A stretch of 64,000 bases of DNA, taken from positions 3,968,001-4,032,000 of the forward strand of contig NZ_CP072941.1 in NCBI RefSeq assembly GCF_018069625.1, written 5' to 3'. This document shows positions 36,016 to 44,673 of the stretch, one piece after another. The notes under the pieces are model-generated. The model ran no database searches, was not told where the DNA came from, and saw nothing but the letters and a program-made list of their open reading frames with translations. The stretch comes from Streptomyces yatensis. Its GTDB lineage: Bacteria > Actinomycetota > Actinomycetes > Streptomycetales > Streptomycetaceae. Every line of letters begins with the position of its first letter. Position 1 is the stretch's first letter. A program made the translations under genes and the position numbers.

Positions 36016-37185
36016 TCAGGCGTGGACCACGTCCTTTTCCTCCGCGAAGTGGCATGCCGACTCGTGTGCCGCGGGCGAGTCCGATCCGGCGAAGCGCTCC
36101 GGGATGGCCAGGAGCGGGATCTCCTTGGCGCACTTGTCCTCGGCCTTCCAGCAGCGGGTGCGGAAGCGGCAGCCGGAGGGCGGGTTGGCCGGGGACGGGA
36201 CGTCGCCGGTGAGGATGATGCGTTCGCGGCCCTCGCGCGCCTGAGGGTCCGGGACCGGGACGGCCGACAGCAGCGCCTGGGTGTAGGGGTGCGTCGGGTG
36301 GTCGTAGATCTCGGTGTCGGAGCCGATCTCGGCCATCTTGCCCAGGTACATCACGCCGACCCGGTCGGAGATGTGCCGGACGATGGACAGATCGTGGGCG
36401 ATGAAGATGTAGGACAGGTTGAACTCGTCCTGCAGACCCTCCATCAGGTTGATGACCTGTGCCTGGACGGAGACGTCGAGCGCGGAGACCGGCTCGTCGC
36501 AGATGATGATCTCCGGGTTGAGGGCGAGCCCGCGCGCGATGCCGATGCGCTGGCGCTGACCGCCGGAGAACTGGTGCGGATAGCGGTTGATGTACTCGGG
36601 GTTGAGGCCCACGACGTCCAGGAGTTCCTGGACCTTGCGGCGCCGGTCGCCCTTGGGAGCCACCTCGGGGTGGATCTCGAAGGGCTCCCCGATGATGTCG
36701 CCCACCGTCATCCGCGGGTTGAGCGAGGTGTACGGGTCCTGGAACACCATCTGGATGTTGCGGCGGACGGCCCGCAGCGCGCGGCCCGACAGCCGGGTGA
36801 TGTCCTGGCCCTTGTAGAAGACCTCGCCCGCGGTGGCGGTCTCCAGGGTCATCAGCAGCTTGGCGACCGTGGACTTGCCACAGCCGGACTCGCCCACGAT
36901 GCCGAGGGTCTCGCCCTGGTAGAGGTCGAAGGAGATTCCGTCGACCGCCTTGACCGCGCCGATCTGCCGCTTGAAGAGGATGCCCTGGGTCAGCGGGAAG
37001 TGCTTGACCAGATTGCGCACCTGCAGGATCGGCTCGCCGCGGTCGACCTTGGCCTCGAGGGCCGCGACCGCCTCGTCCTCGGTGGCGGCGTCGACCGTCT
37101 CCACCTCCGTGACGTTGGGGGTGGCGTCCACGGCCGGTTCCATGGCCGGTTCCATGGCGGCCTCGTTCTTCTCGGTGTCAGCCAT
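36016..37185 (-). CDS. Oligopeptide ABC importer ATPase (OppF-type), operon 3
   Basis: The product is 389 aa. The first 50 residues are an acidic, low-complexity extension (MEPAMEPAVDATPNV, EDEAVAALEAKVD) absent from the operon 2 paralogue. Walker A is [11 protein letters not shown]-loop [17 protein letters not shown], signature [14 protein letters not shown], Walker [13 protein letters not shown], switch His FIAHDLSIV, and cysteine segment [18 protein letters not shown]. The start at 37185 overlaps the OppD-type stop by 8 bp (ATGGCTGA). It is the last gene of operon 3, followed by a strong terminator. Confidence 0.93.
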   Translation of the reverse strand: MADTEKNEAAMEPAMEPAVDATPNVTEVETVDAATEDEAVAALEAKVDRGEPILQVRNLVKHFPLTQGILFKRQIGAVKAVDGISFDLYQGETLGIVGESGCGKSTVAKLLMTLETATAGEVFYKGQDITRLSGRALRAVRRNIQMVFQDPYTSLNPRMTVGDIIGEPFEIHPEVAPKGDRRRKVQELLDVVGLNPEYINRYPHQFSGGQRQRIGIARGLALNPEIIICDEPVSALDVSVQAQVINLMEGLQDEFNLSYIFIAHDLSIVRHISDRVGVMYLGKMAEIGSDTEIYDHPTHPYTQALLSAVPVPDPQAREGRERIILTGDVPSPANPPSGCRFRTRCWKAEDKCAKEIPLLAIPERFAGSDSPAAHESACHFAEEKDVVHA

Positions 37186-38236
37186 GGAGGGTCTCCTTCC
37201 AGAAGTGGCACGCGCTGCCGCGGCCCGGCAGCTCCGTGCCGTCCTGCTCGGTGACCGGCACCAGCGCGGGGACGTCCGTACGGCAGATGTCCTCCGCCTT
37301 GGGGCAGCGCGGGTTGAAGGCACAGCCCGAGGGGATCTTGAGCAGGTTGGGCGGCAGCCCCCTGATCGCGTAGAGCTCCTGCCCCTTGCGGTCCAGGCGC
37401 GGGATGGAGTCCAGCAGGCCCCGGGTGTAGGGGTGGGCCGGGCGCTTGTAGAGCTCGTGCACGGGGGCGGTCTCGACGATCCGGCCCGCGTACATCACGG
37501 CGATCTTGTCGGCGACGTCCGCGACCACGCCCAGGTCATGGGTGATCAGGATCAGACCCATGTTGTACTCGCGCTGGAGCTCCGCGAGCAGGTCCATCAC
37601 CTGGGCCTGGACGGTGACGTCGAGGGCCGTGGTGGGCTCGTCGGCGATGATCAGGTCCGGCTCCAGCGCGAGCGCCATGGCGATCATGATGCGCTGGCGC
37701 ATACCGCCGGAGAACTGGTGCGGATAGTCGCTCACCCGCTCCTTGGCCGCCGGGATGCGGACCCGGTCCATCAGCTCGATGGCCTTGGCCTTGGCGTCCT
37801 TCTTGGACAGCCCCTGGTGGACCCGGAACATCTCGCCGAGCTGATAGCCGACGGAGAGCACCGGGTTCAGCGAGGAGAGCGCGTCCTGGAAGATCATGGC
37901 GATCCTCCGGCCGCGGATCTTCCGGCGCTCCTCCCCCGACATGGTGAGCATGTCCTCGCCGCGGAAGAGGATCTGGCCCTGCGGGATCTTTCCGGGCGGC
38001 ATGTCGAGGATGCCCATGATCGCCTGGGCGGTCACCGACTTGCCGGAGCCGGACTCGCCGAGGACGGCGAGCGTCTCACCGGCGTCGACGCTGTAGTTCA
38101 CGCCGTTGACGGCCTTGGCGACACCGTCCCGGGTGTGGAACTCCACATGCAGATCGCGGACTTCCAGCAGGGGGGTGCCGTCGTCGCCGGCACCCTCGCG
38201 GACGGCGTCGTCCGCGGTCTTCTCGATGGTGGTCAC
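37178..38236 (-). CDS. Oligopeptide ABC importer ATPase (OppD-type), operon 3
   Basis: The product is 352 aa. The GTG start at 38236 has a GGAGG ribosome site. Walker A is [10 protein letters not shown]-loop [17 protein letters not shown], signature [14 protein letters not shown], Walker [13 protein letters not shown], switch His LITHDLGVV, and cysteine segment SGCAFNPRCPKAEDIC. The terminus [12 protein letters not shown] matches the operon 2 paralogue. It forms the heterodimeric motor with the OppF-type protein. Confidence 0.93.
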   Translation of the reverse strand: MTTIEKTADDAVREGAGDDGTPLLEVRDLHVEFHTRDGVAKAVNGVNYSVDAGETLAVLGESGSGKSVTAQAIMGILDMPPGKIPQGQILFRGEDMLTMSGEERRKIRGRRIAMIFQDALSSLNPVLSVGYQLGEMFRVHQGLSKKDAKAKAIELMDRVRIPAAKERVSDYPHQFSGGMRQRIMIAMALALEPDLIIADEPTTALDVTVQAQVMDLLAELQREYNMGLILITHDLGVVADVADKIAVMYAGRIVETAPVHELYKRPAHPYTRGLLDSIPRLDRKGQELYAIRGLPPNLLKIPSGCAFNPRCPKAEDICRTDVPALVPVTEQDGTELPGRGSACHFWKETLHG

Positions 38237-38247
38237 GTACGCCCTCC

Positions 38248-39219
38248 TCAGCGCAGCTTGGGGTCGAGGGCGTCGCGCACCGCGTCGCCGAGCGTGATGA
38301 ATGCGAAGACCGTGAGGCTCAGCATTCCGGCCGGGAACAGCATCACATGCGGGTTGTCCCGGATGGCGTCCTTGGCCGACGAGATGTCGATGCCCCACGA
38401 GATCGTCGGGTCGGCGAGGCCGAGACCCAGGTACGACAGCGTGGCCTCGGCGGAGATATAGGCACCGAGCGAGATCGTCGCGACCACGATGGTGGGCGCG
38501 AGCGCGTTGGGCAGTACGTGCCGGAACAGGATCCGGTTGGTGCCCGCGCCGAGGGCGCGCGCCGCGGTGACGTAGTCCGCCTGCTTGGCCGTGATCACCG
38601 AACTGCGCATCACCCGGGCGATGGTGGTCCAGCCCAGGAAGGCCAGCGCCGCGATCACCACGTACACCTTGCGCTCGGTGAACGCGTTCAGCACGACCAT
38701 CGAGCCGAGCAGGAACGGCAGACCGAAGAAGATGTCGACGATGCGGGAGACGATCGAGTCGATCCAGCCGCCGAAGTACCCGGCCAGCATGCCCAGCAGG
38801 CCACCGAAGATGGTGACCACGACCGTCACCCCGACGCCGACCATGATGGAGGCGCGGGTGCCGTAGATGACGCGGGCGTAGATGGAGCGGCCCTGCCCGT
38901 CGTAGCCGAACCAGTCGGCCTGGAAGAAGTGCGTCAGCTCCGGCTTGGTCAGGAAGTGGTTGGTCAGGTCGCCGTCCTTGGGGTCGGCGCCGCTGAACAG
39001 ACCGGGGAACATCGCGATGCTGAGCAGCAGGACCAGCAGCACCGCCGAGACCCAGAACAGCGGCCGGTGGCGCAGCTCGAACCAGGCGTCGCCCCACAGC
39101 GAGCGCGGCTTGCCCTGGGAGGCGCCGCCGGGGGCCAGGACGGCGTCCGCAGCAGCCTGCAAGGGTCCGGCGTCGACCCCCGTGTCGGTCTTGGCCTCGG
39201 TCTTGGTCACGTCAGGCAT
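38248..39219 (-). CDS. Oligopeptide ABC importer permease (OppC-type), operon 3
   Basis: The product is 323 aa. A cytoplasmic N-terminal tail is followed by helix 1 PLFWVSAVLLVLLLSIAMF. GYDGQGRSIYARVIYGTRASI precedes the transmembrane core, the EAA motif is YVTAARALGAGTNRILFRHV, and the end is GDAVRDALDPKLR. The start overlaps the OppB-type stop by 8 bp (ATGCCTGA), exactly as in operon 2. Confidence 0.92.
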   Translation of the reverse strand: MPDVTKTEAKTDTGVDAGPLQAAADAVLAPGGASQGKPRSLWGDAWFELRHRPLFWVSAVLLVLLLSIAMFPGLFSGADPKDGDLTNHFLTKPELTHFFQADWFGYDGQGRSIYARVIYGTRASIMVGVGVTVVVTIFGGLLGMLAGYFGGWIDSIVSRIVDIFFGLPFLLGSMVVLNAFTERKVYVVIAALAFLGWTTIARVMRSSVITAKQADYVTAARALGAGTNRILFRHVLPNALAPTIVVATISLGAYISAEATLSYLGLGLADPTISWGIDISSAKDAIRDNPHVMLFPAGMLSLTVFAFITLGDAVRDALDPKLR

Positions 39220-40138
39220 ACCGGATCCTCGGGTCCAGGACCGCGTACAGCAGGTCGACGACTAGGTTGATCAGCAGGATGACGAGGACGAAGACGGTCA
39301 CGACCCCGACGATCGTGGAGCCCTCCCGCCGTCCGAGCGCGTTGAACAGCAGATTGCCGACACCCTGGACGTTGAAGATGCCCTCGGTGACCACCGCGCC
39401 GCCGACCAGCGCGCCGACATCGGTGCCGAGGAAGGTGATCACGGGGATCAGCGAGTTGCGCAGCAGGTGGACGCCGATGATGCGGCGGCGCGGCAGGCCC
39501 TTGGCGAGCGCGGTGCGCATGTAGTCGGCGCGCAGGTTCTCGGCGAACGTGGTCCGGGTCAGCCGGGCCACATACGCCATGGAGAGCATCGCGAGGACGA
39601 AGCCGGGCAGCAGTAGCTGCTGTACGTCCATCGAGTCCTGCACGTTCGGTGGCAGCCAGCCGAGCTCGTCGGCGAAGATGAACCGGGCCAGATAGCCGAG
39701 CACGAAGACCGGCATCGAGATGACGATCAGCGTGAAGATCAGGACGCCGGTGTCCACGGCGCGGCCGGCCTTGAGACCGGCCCAGGCACCGAGCCCGATG
39801 CCGACGATGATCTCGATGGTGAGGGCCACCGCCGCGAGGCGGAGGGTCACCGGGAAGGCCATCCCCATCTCCTCGGAGACCGGGCGACCGCCGAAGGTCT
39901 TGCCGAAGTCTCCCTGGAAGAGGTTGACCATGTAGTCGATGTACTGCCTCCACAGAGGCTGGTCCAGCCCGAACTCATGGCGGAGGGACGCGACCTGCGC
40001 GGGGTCCGCGGCCTTGTCTCCCCACATCGCCCGGATAGGGTCACCGGGCAGTACGTGGACCATGAGGAAAATAATCAGAGTAGTCCCGATGAACACCGGG
40101 ATCATCTGGAGCAGTCGCCTGGCGACATAGCGCCCCAT
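39212..40138 (-). CDS. Oligopeptide ABC importer permease (OppB-type), operon 3
   Basis: The product is 308 aa from the ATG at 40138 (MGRYVARRLLQMIPVFIG), matching the paralogue's N-terminus. A GGAGG lies four bases upstream. An adjacent ATG at 40141 and a GTG at 40174 are alternative starts. Six helices, EAA motif YMRTALAKGLPRRRIIGVHLL, and terminus VDLLYAVLDPRIRYA. The gap to the binding-protein gene is about 150 bp and contains a hairpin, whereas operon 2 has a 3-bp gap here. Confidence 0.92.
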   Translation of the reverse strand: MGRYVARRLLQMIPVFIGTTLIIFLMVHVLPGDPIRAMWGDKAADPAQVASLRHEFGLDQPLWRQYIDYMVNLFQGDFGKTFGGRPVSEEMGMAFPVTLRLAAVALTIEIIVGIGLGAWAGLKAGRAVDTGVLIFTLIVISMPVFVLGYLARFIFADELGWLPPNVQDSMDVQQLLLPGFVLAMLSMAYVARLTRTTFAENLRADYMRTALAKGLPRRRIIGVHLLRNSLIPVITFLGTDVGALVGGAVVTEGIFNVQGVGNLLFNALGRREGSTIVGVVTVFVLVILLINLVVDLLYAVLDPRIRYA

Positions 40139-40228
40139 CATGCCTCCATGCCGTTGGGGGGCGGCGGAGGCCACGTCTCGTCTGCGCCACGCGGGTGGGG
40201 GGATGAGCTGCGGGCCTCACGCCTGCGG

Positions 40229-40271
40229 GCCGGTGCCGCCGCTCCCCGGTGGGAGGAGTGGCGGCACCGGC
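40229..40271 (-). terminator. Hairpin between binding-protein and permease genes, operon 3
   Basis: Seventeen base pairs (40229-40245 with 40255-40271; one mismatch or G-U) form around a 9-nt loop. The hairpin lies 16 bp after the binding-protein stop on the minus strand. There is no U-run. It is probably a partial terminator or mRNA stabiliser that raises the level of binding protein relative to the permease subunits. Confidence 0.72.
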
Positions 40272-40286
40272 CGGCGGTCCCGATGA

Positions 40287-41930
40287 TTACTTCTTCTTCA
40301 CCTGAACGTCGGTGAAGATGGGGTCACCGTCCTGGCCGTAGGGGATCTTCCCCAGGACCTTGTTGGACTGGCCGCTGTTGACCTTGTAGAACCACAGCGG
40401 GATCGCCGGCATGTCCTTGGCGAGGACCTGCTCCGCCTGCTGGTAGAGCTTGACGGTCTCGTCCAGGGTGGCGGCCTTGTCGGCCTTGTTCGCGAGCTCG
40501 TCGAACTGCTTGTTGGCGTAACCGCTGGTGTTACCGGCCGCCTTGGAGCCGTACAGGTCCCTCATGAAGTTCGAGTTGACCGGGTAGTCGAGCACCCAGC
40601 CACCGCGGTACATCGACTTGACCTGGTGCTTGTCGCGCGCGTTCAGGTCGGCCTGGAAGTCGGGCTTGGAGTCGCCGACGCAGTCGACGCCGGTGGCCTT
40701 GCGGATGCTGTTGCAGACCGCGTCCACCCAGGGCTTGTGGTCCTGGTCGGCGTTGAACTGGATCGAGATCTTGTTGCCCGGGACACCGCCGCCCTCCTTG
40801 ATGAGGGCCTTGGCCTTGGCCGGGTCGTAGGAGACCTGCTCCTTGAGCGCGCCGGCCTTGTAGCCGAGCACGCCGCGGGCGACAAAGCTGTCGGCCGGGG
40901 TGCGGGAGCCGTGGAGCACGGTCTTGGTGATCGTGTTGCGGTCGATCGCCATGGACAGACCCTGGATGACCTTGGGGTCGATGTCCTTGAACTGCTTGGT
41001 GTAGAAGGCCGGGACGATCGACTGGACCGCCGAGTACTCCTCGTCGATCGCGCGCTTGCCCAGGTCCGACTTGTAGTTGGTCAGCGCGGTGGTCGGGACC
41101 TGCTCGATCCAGTCGAGGTTGTTGGAGCGCAGGTCCGAGTAGGCGGCGTCGGCGGTGGTGTAGTTCTTGAAGTCGATGCCGCCGTTCTTGGCCTTGTTCG
41201 GGCCCTGGTAGCCGTCGAACTTCCGGACCTTGATCATCTTCTTGTGGTCCCAGGAGACGAACTTGTAGGGACCGTTGCCGACCGGCTTCTCACCGAAGCC
41301 CTTGGGGTCCTTGAAGAACCCGGTGGGCAGCGGGGCCCACACGTCGTAGCCCAGCTTGTAGGCGAAGTACGAGACCGAGCTGTTGAGCTCGATCTTGAAC
41401 TCGTTGTCGTTGACGACCTTCAGGCCGGACATCTTGTCGGCCTTGGGCGCGCCCTTCTCCGGGTGGACGTCCTCGTAGCCCTTGATGTCCTGGAACCAGC
41501 TGGAGTTGGTCTGGTTGTTCTTGACGTTGGCCGACCAGTTCCAGGAGTCCACGTAGGACTTGGCGGTCACGGCCTCGCCGTTGTGGAACTTCCAGCCCGG
41601 CTTGAGCTTGACGGTCCAGACAGAGGAGTCCTTGTTGGGGGTGACCGACTCGGCGTTGACGTACACCAGCTTGCCGGTGCCCGGCTCGTAGTCCACCAGC
41701 CCCGCGAAGATCGCCCGCAGCACGCGGCTGCCCTGGCTCTCCTTCGCGTTCGCCGGCTGCAGCGGGTTCTGCGGCTCGCCGAGCTGGGCGGTGAGTATCC
41801 CGTTCGGGTCCGCCGTGCCCTTGTTCATATCGTTGCTGCCGCTGTCGCTGTCGTTACCACCGCAGGCGGTCGCGGCCAGCGCCACGACAGCTGCCAACGC
41901 GACCCACTTGGCGCTCTTGGCACCGCGCAT
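40287..41930 (-). CDS. Oligopeptide-binding lipoprotein (SBP family 5), operon 3
   Basis: The product is 547 aa. The signal peptide MRGAKSAKWVALAAVVALAA ends at lipobox ATAC with Cys23, followed by a Ser/Asp/Asn linker. The mature region includes LGEPQNPLQPANAKESQGSR, LKPGWKFHNGEAVTAKSYVD, VGNGPYKFVSWDHKKMIKV and IQGLSMAIDRNTITKTVLHG. A GAGGAGG ribosome site precedes the start. It is rich in Lys, typical of abundant secreted actinobacterial lipoproteins. It is the first gene of operon 3 and the paralogue of the operon 2 protein. Gene order (SBP, permease, permease, ATPase, ATPase) fits SCO5117-5121-type importers rather than bldK. Confidence 0.92.
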   Translation of the reverse strand: MRGAKSAKWVALAAVVALAATACGGNDSDSGSNDMNKGTADPNGILTAQLGEPQNPLQPANAKESQGSRVLRAIFAGLVDYEPGTGKLVYVNAESVTPNKDSSVWTVKLKPGWKFHNGEAVTAKSYVDSWNWSANVKNNQTNSSWFQDIKGYEDVHPEKGAPKADKMSGLKVVNDNEFKIELNSSVSYFAYKLGYDVWAPLPTGFFKDPKGFGEKPVGNGPYKFVSWDHKKMIKVRKFDGYQGPNKAKNGGIDFKNYTTADAAYSDLRSNNLDWIEQVPTTALTNYKSDLGKRAIDEEYSAVQSIVPAFYTKQFKDIDPKVIQGLSMAIDRNTITKTVLHGSRTPADSFVARGVLGYKAGALKEQVSYDPAKAKALIKEGGGVPGNKISIQFNADQDHKPWVDAVCNSIRKATGVDCVGDSKPDFQADLNARDKHQVKSMYRGGWVLDYPVNSNFMRDLYGSKAAGNTSGYANKQFDELANKADKAATLDETVKLYQQAEQVLAKDMPAIPLWFYKVNSGQSNKVLGKIPYGQDGDPIFTDVQVKKK

Positions 41931-42299
41931 GGGTTTGCCTCCTCAGGAGTCCACTGTCACTACGAGAGGGGGCGCCCGGAGACACGCTGACACCCCTGAC
42001 AGCGAAAGGGACCGGAACCCCCCAGATGCGCTCGTAGGTCCGCGCTCCCCACAGCGTGTGACCCATTGACCCGAGCTCAATGGACCCCATGATTGAGCAC
42101 GTCCGGCCCTTAAACCACACCTTATGGGTCTCGCTTTGGTCACAGCATCTACGCGCGGAGCTTCGAAATCCGGACAAAACTGCCCCAGACAGACACACGC
42201 GAAACGGACTGTTAACACATCATGCGGAGCCTGGGATCCGATACCCGGACGCTCGGATCCGGATAACCGCTTGACTGGCACCTTCCTGACATGACAACA
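41931..42299. other. Upstream region of operon 3
   Basis: About 370 bp without a gene, between the operon 3 binding protein and the typA terminator. It is relatively AT-rich between 42085 and 42265, unlike its surroundings, as expected for a promoter/regulatory region. The word GGATCCG occurs twice (about 42233 and 42256). No -35/-10 pair could be assigned with confidence. Confidence 0.45.
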
Positions 42300-42335
42300 G
42301 CCCGGGCCCCCGCTGCGGAAGCGGGGAGTCCGGGC
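42300..42335 (-). terminator. Terminator hairpin downstream of typA
   Basis: CCCCGCT (42308-42314) pairs with AGCGGGG (42320-42326) around a 5-nt loop. After a small internal loop, GCCCGG (42300-42305) pairs with CCGGGC (42330-42335). It lies about 110 bp past the typA stop on the minus strand. Confidence 0.65.
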
Positions 42336-42444
42336 CGTTGACAGCTCACTGACGCACCGGGGGGCGCCTACGCTCCGTGATCGGCTCCGGAGTGCGCATC
42401 GGCGCTCCGGGCCGGCCCCGGCGCCCGGCGCCCGGGCGCGAGCG

Positions 42445-44340
42445 TCAGCGCTTGGCGCGGGCGGCGGAGCGGGCGCGCTCCTTCTGGTCCAGCACCACCT
42501 TGCGGATCCGGACCGTCTCCGGGGTCACCTCGACGCACTCGTCGTCGCGGCAGAACTCCAGGGACTGCTCGAGCGAGAGCAGCCGCGGCGGGACCAGGGA
42601 CTCGGTCACATCCGCGGTGGAGGACCGCATGTTGGTGAGCTTCTTCTCCTTGGTGATGTTGACGTCCATGTCGTCGGCGCGGGAGTTCTCGCCGACGATC
42701 ATGCCCTCGTACACCTCGGTGCCCGGCGAGGTGAACAGCACGCCGCGCTCCTGGAGGTTGGTCATCGCGAAGGCGGTCACCGCGCCCGAGCGGTCGGCCA
42801 CCAGCGACCCGTTGTTACGGGTCTTCAGCTCGCCGAACCACGGCTCGTGGCCCTCGTGGATGGAGTGCGCGATACCGGTGCCGCGGGTCGCGGTCAGGAA
42901 CTCGGTACGGAAGCCGATCAGACCGCGGGAGGGGACGATGAACTCCATGCGGACCCAGCCGGAGCCGTGGTTGGACATGTTGTCCATCCGGCCCTTGCGG
43001 GTGCCCATGAGCTGGGTGACGGCGCCCATGTGCTCCTCGGGCACATCGATGGTGATGCGCTCGATCGGCTCGTGGACCTTGCCCTCGATCTCCCGGGTGA
43101 CCACCTGCGGCTTGCCGACGGTCAGCTCGAAGCCCTCCCGGCGCATGGTCTCCACCAGGATCGCCAGCGCCAGCTCACCGCGACCCTGCACCTCCCAGGC
43201 GTCCGGGCGCTCGGTGGGCAGCACGCGCAGCGAGACGTTACCGATCAGCTCGCGCTCGAGCCGGTCCTTGACCAGCCGCGCGGTGACCTTCCGGTCCTTC
43301 ACGGCCGACTTGTCGGCGCCCTTGCCGCCGGGGCCGCGGCCGACCAGCGGGGAGGTGTTGGTGCCGATGGTCATCGAGATCGCGGGCTCGTCGACGGTGA
43401 TCAGCGGCAGCGCGATCGGGTTCTCCGGGTCGGCCAGGGTCTCGCCGATCATGATGTCCGGGATGCCCGCGACCGCGCAGATGTCACCGGGGCCGGCCAC
43501 CTCGGCGGGCTTGCGGGTGAGCGCCTCGGTCATCAGCAGCTCGGTGATCCGGACGTTGGAGATGGTGCCGTCGCGCTTGATCCACGCGACCGTCTGCCCC
43601 TTCTTCAGCTCGCCCTGCTCGACCCGGAGCAGCGCGATCCGGCCGAGGAAGTTGTCCGCGTCCAGGTTGGTGACATGGGCCTGCAGCGGCGCGGCGGCGT
43701 CGTACTCCGGCGCCGGGACGGTCTCCAGCAGGGTGGAGAAGAACGGCTGGAGGCTGTCGCTGTCGGCCGGGACGGTGCCGTCCTCCGGCTTGGTCAGCGA
43801 GGCCACACCGTCACGGGCGCAGGCGTAGACGATCGGGAACTCGATCTGCTCCTCGGTCGCGTCCAGGTCCAGGAAGAGGTCGTACGCCTCGTTGACGACC
43901 TCGTCGATCCGGGAGTCCGGGCGGTCCGTCTTGTTGATGCACAGGATCACCGGCAGCTTGGCCTGGAGCGCCTTGCGCAGCACGAAGCGGGTCTGCGGCA
44001 GCGGCCCCTCGGAGGCGTCCACCAGCAGGACCACGGCGTCGACCATGGACAGGCCGCGCTCGACCTCACCGCCGAAGTCGGCGTGGCCGGGGGTGTCGAT
44101 GATGTTGATGGTGACGGGGTCGCCGCCGTCCGCCGGGTGGTACTTCACGGCGGTGTTCTTCGCGAGAATGGTGATGCCCTTCTCGCGCTCCAGGTCGTTG
44201 GAGTCCATGACCCGGTCGTCCACCTGCTGGTGGGCGGCGAACGCACCCGCCTGCTTGAGCATGGCGTCGACGAGGGTCGTCTTGCCGTGGTCGACGTGGG
44301 CGACGATGGCGACGTTACGAATGTCGTGGCGCGTGGGCAT
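42445..44340 (-). CDS. typA: Ribosome-associated GTPase TypA/BipA
   Basis: The product is 631 aa, close to the usual family length. The GTPase domain has G1 AHVDHGKTT, switch REKGITILAKNTAV, G3 DTPGHADFGGE and G4 NKTDRPD. Domains II-V include GDICAVAGIPDIMIGETLAD, GRGELALAILVETMRREGFE, the EF-G-like domain and the specific C-terminal domain ending VRIRKVVLDQKERARSA. TypA binds the ribosome at the GTPase centre and helps assembly or stress adaptation. The ATG at 44340 (MPTRHDIRNVAIVAHVDHGK) has GGGAGAAG upstream. An upstream in-frame extension overlaps a family A repeat and is rejected. Confidence 0.95.
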   Translation of the reverse strand: MPTRHDIRNVAIVAHVDHGKTTLVDAMLKQAGAFAAHQQVDDRVMDSNDLEREKGITILAKNTAVKYHPADGGDPVTINIIDTPGHADFGGEVERGLSMVDAVVLLVDASEGPLPQTRFVLRKALQAKLPVILCINKTDRPDSRIDEVVNEAYDLFLDLDATEEQIEFPIVYACARDGVASLTKPEDGTVPADSDSLQPFFSTLLETVPAPEYDAAAPLQAHVTNLDADNFLGRIALLRVEQGELKKGQTVAWIKRDGTISNVRITELLMTEALTRKPAEVAGPGDICAVAGIPDIMIGETLADPENPIALPLITVDEPAISMTIGTNTSPLVGRGPGGKGADKSAVKDRKVTARLVKDRLERELIGNVSLRVLPTERPDAWEVQGRGELALAILVETMRREGFELTVGKPQVVTREIEGKVHEPIERITIDVPEEHMGAVTQLMGTRKGRMDNMSNHGSGWVRMEFIVPSRGLIGFRTEFLTATRGTGIAHSIHEGHEPWFGELKTRNNGSLVADRSGAVTAFAMTNLQERGVLFTSPGTEVYEGMIVGENSRADDMDVNITKEKKLTNMRSSTADVTESLVPPRLLSLEQSLEFCRDDECVEVTPETVRIRKVVLDQKERARSAARAKR

Positions 44341-44479
44341 AGAAGCGCGCTTCTCCCGGTTTCGTGGGTGGCGGCGCGCTCCTTGTGCGACGCGCCTTCC
44401 GCCGGGCTGATCACGCCTCGGCCTCACCCCCATGGTACGGGGACGGCGCGGAGACGGATGCCGCAGCCCGTCCCCGCCG

Positions 44480-44668
44480 GGTCTTTCCCCTCCCCGCCCC
44501 TTCCCGCCACCAGGGACTCCGCCCCTGGCCCCCCCCACCGGGGCTCCGCCCCGGACCCCGCCCCTCAAACGCCGGAGGGGCTGGTTTGGCAGGGGCAGAG
44601 CCCCGGACCGGGGCCTGGGGCGGAGTCCCAGTTCCGGGAAGGGGCGGGGAAGGGAAGAGCCCGCCGCC
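44480..44668 (-). repeat. Dispersed GC-rich palindromic element, family A (copy 2)
   Basis: This is a roughly 190-bp self-complementary tract. It is bounded by CCCTCCCCGCCCCTTCCCG on the left and CGGGAAGGGGCGGGGAAGGG on the right, with CTCAAACGCCGGAGGGG and GGGGCTCCGCCCC inside. It begins 6 bp past the stop of the orphan peptide-binding gene (minus strand) and lies upstream of typA. Confidence 0.8.
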
Positions 44669-44673
44669 ACCCC

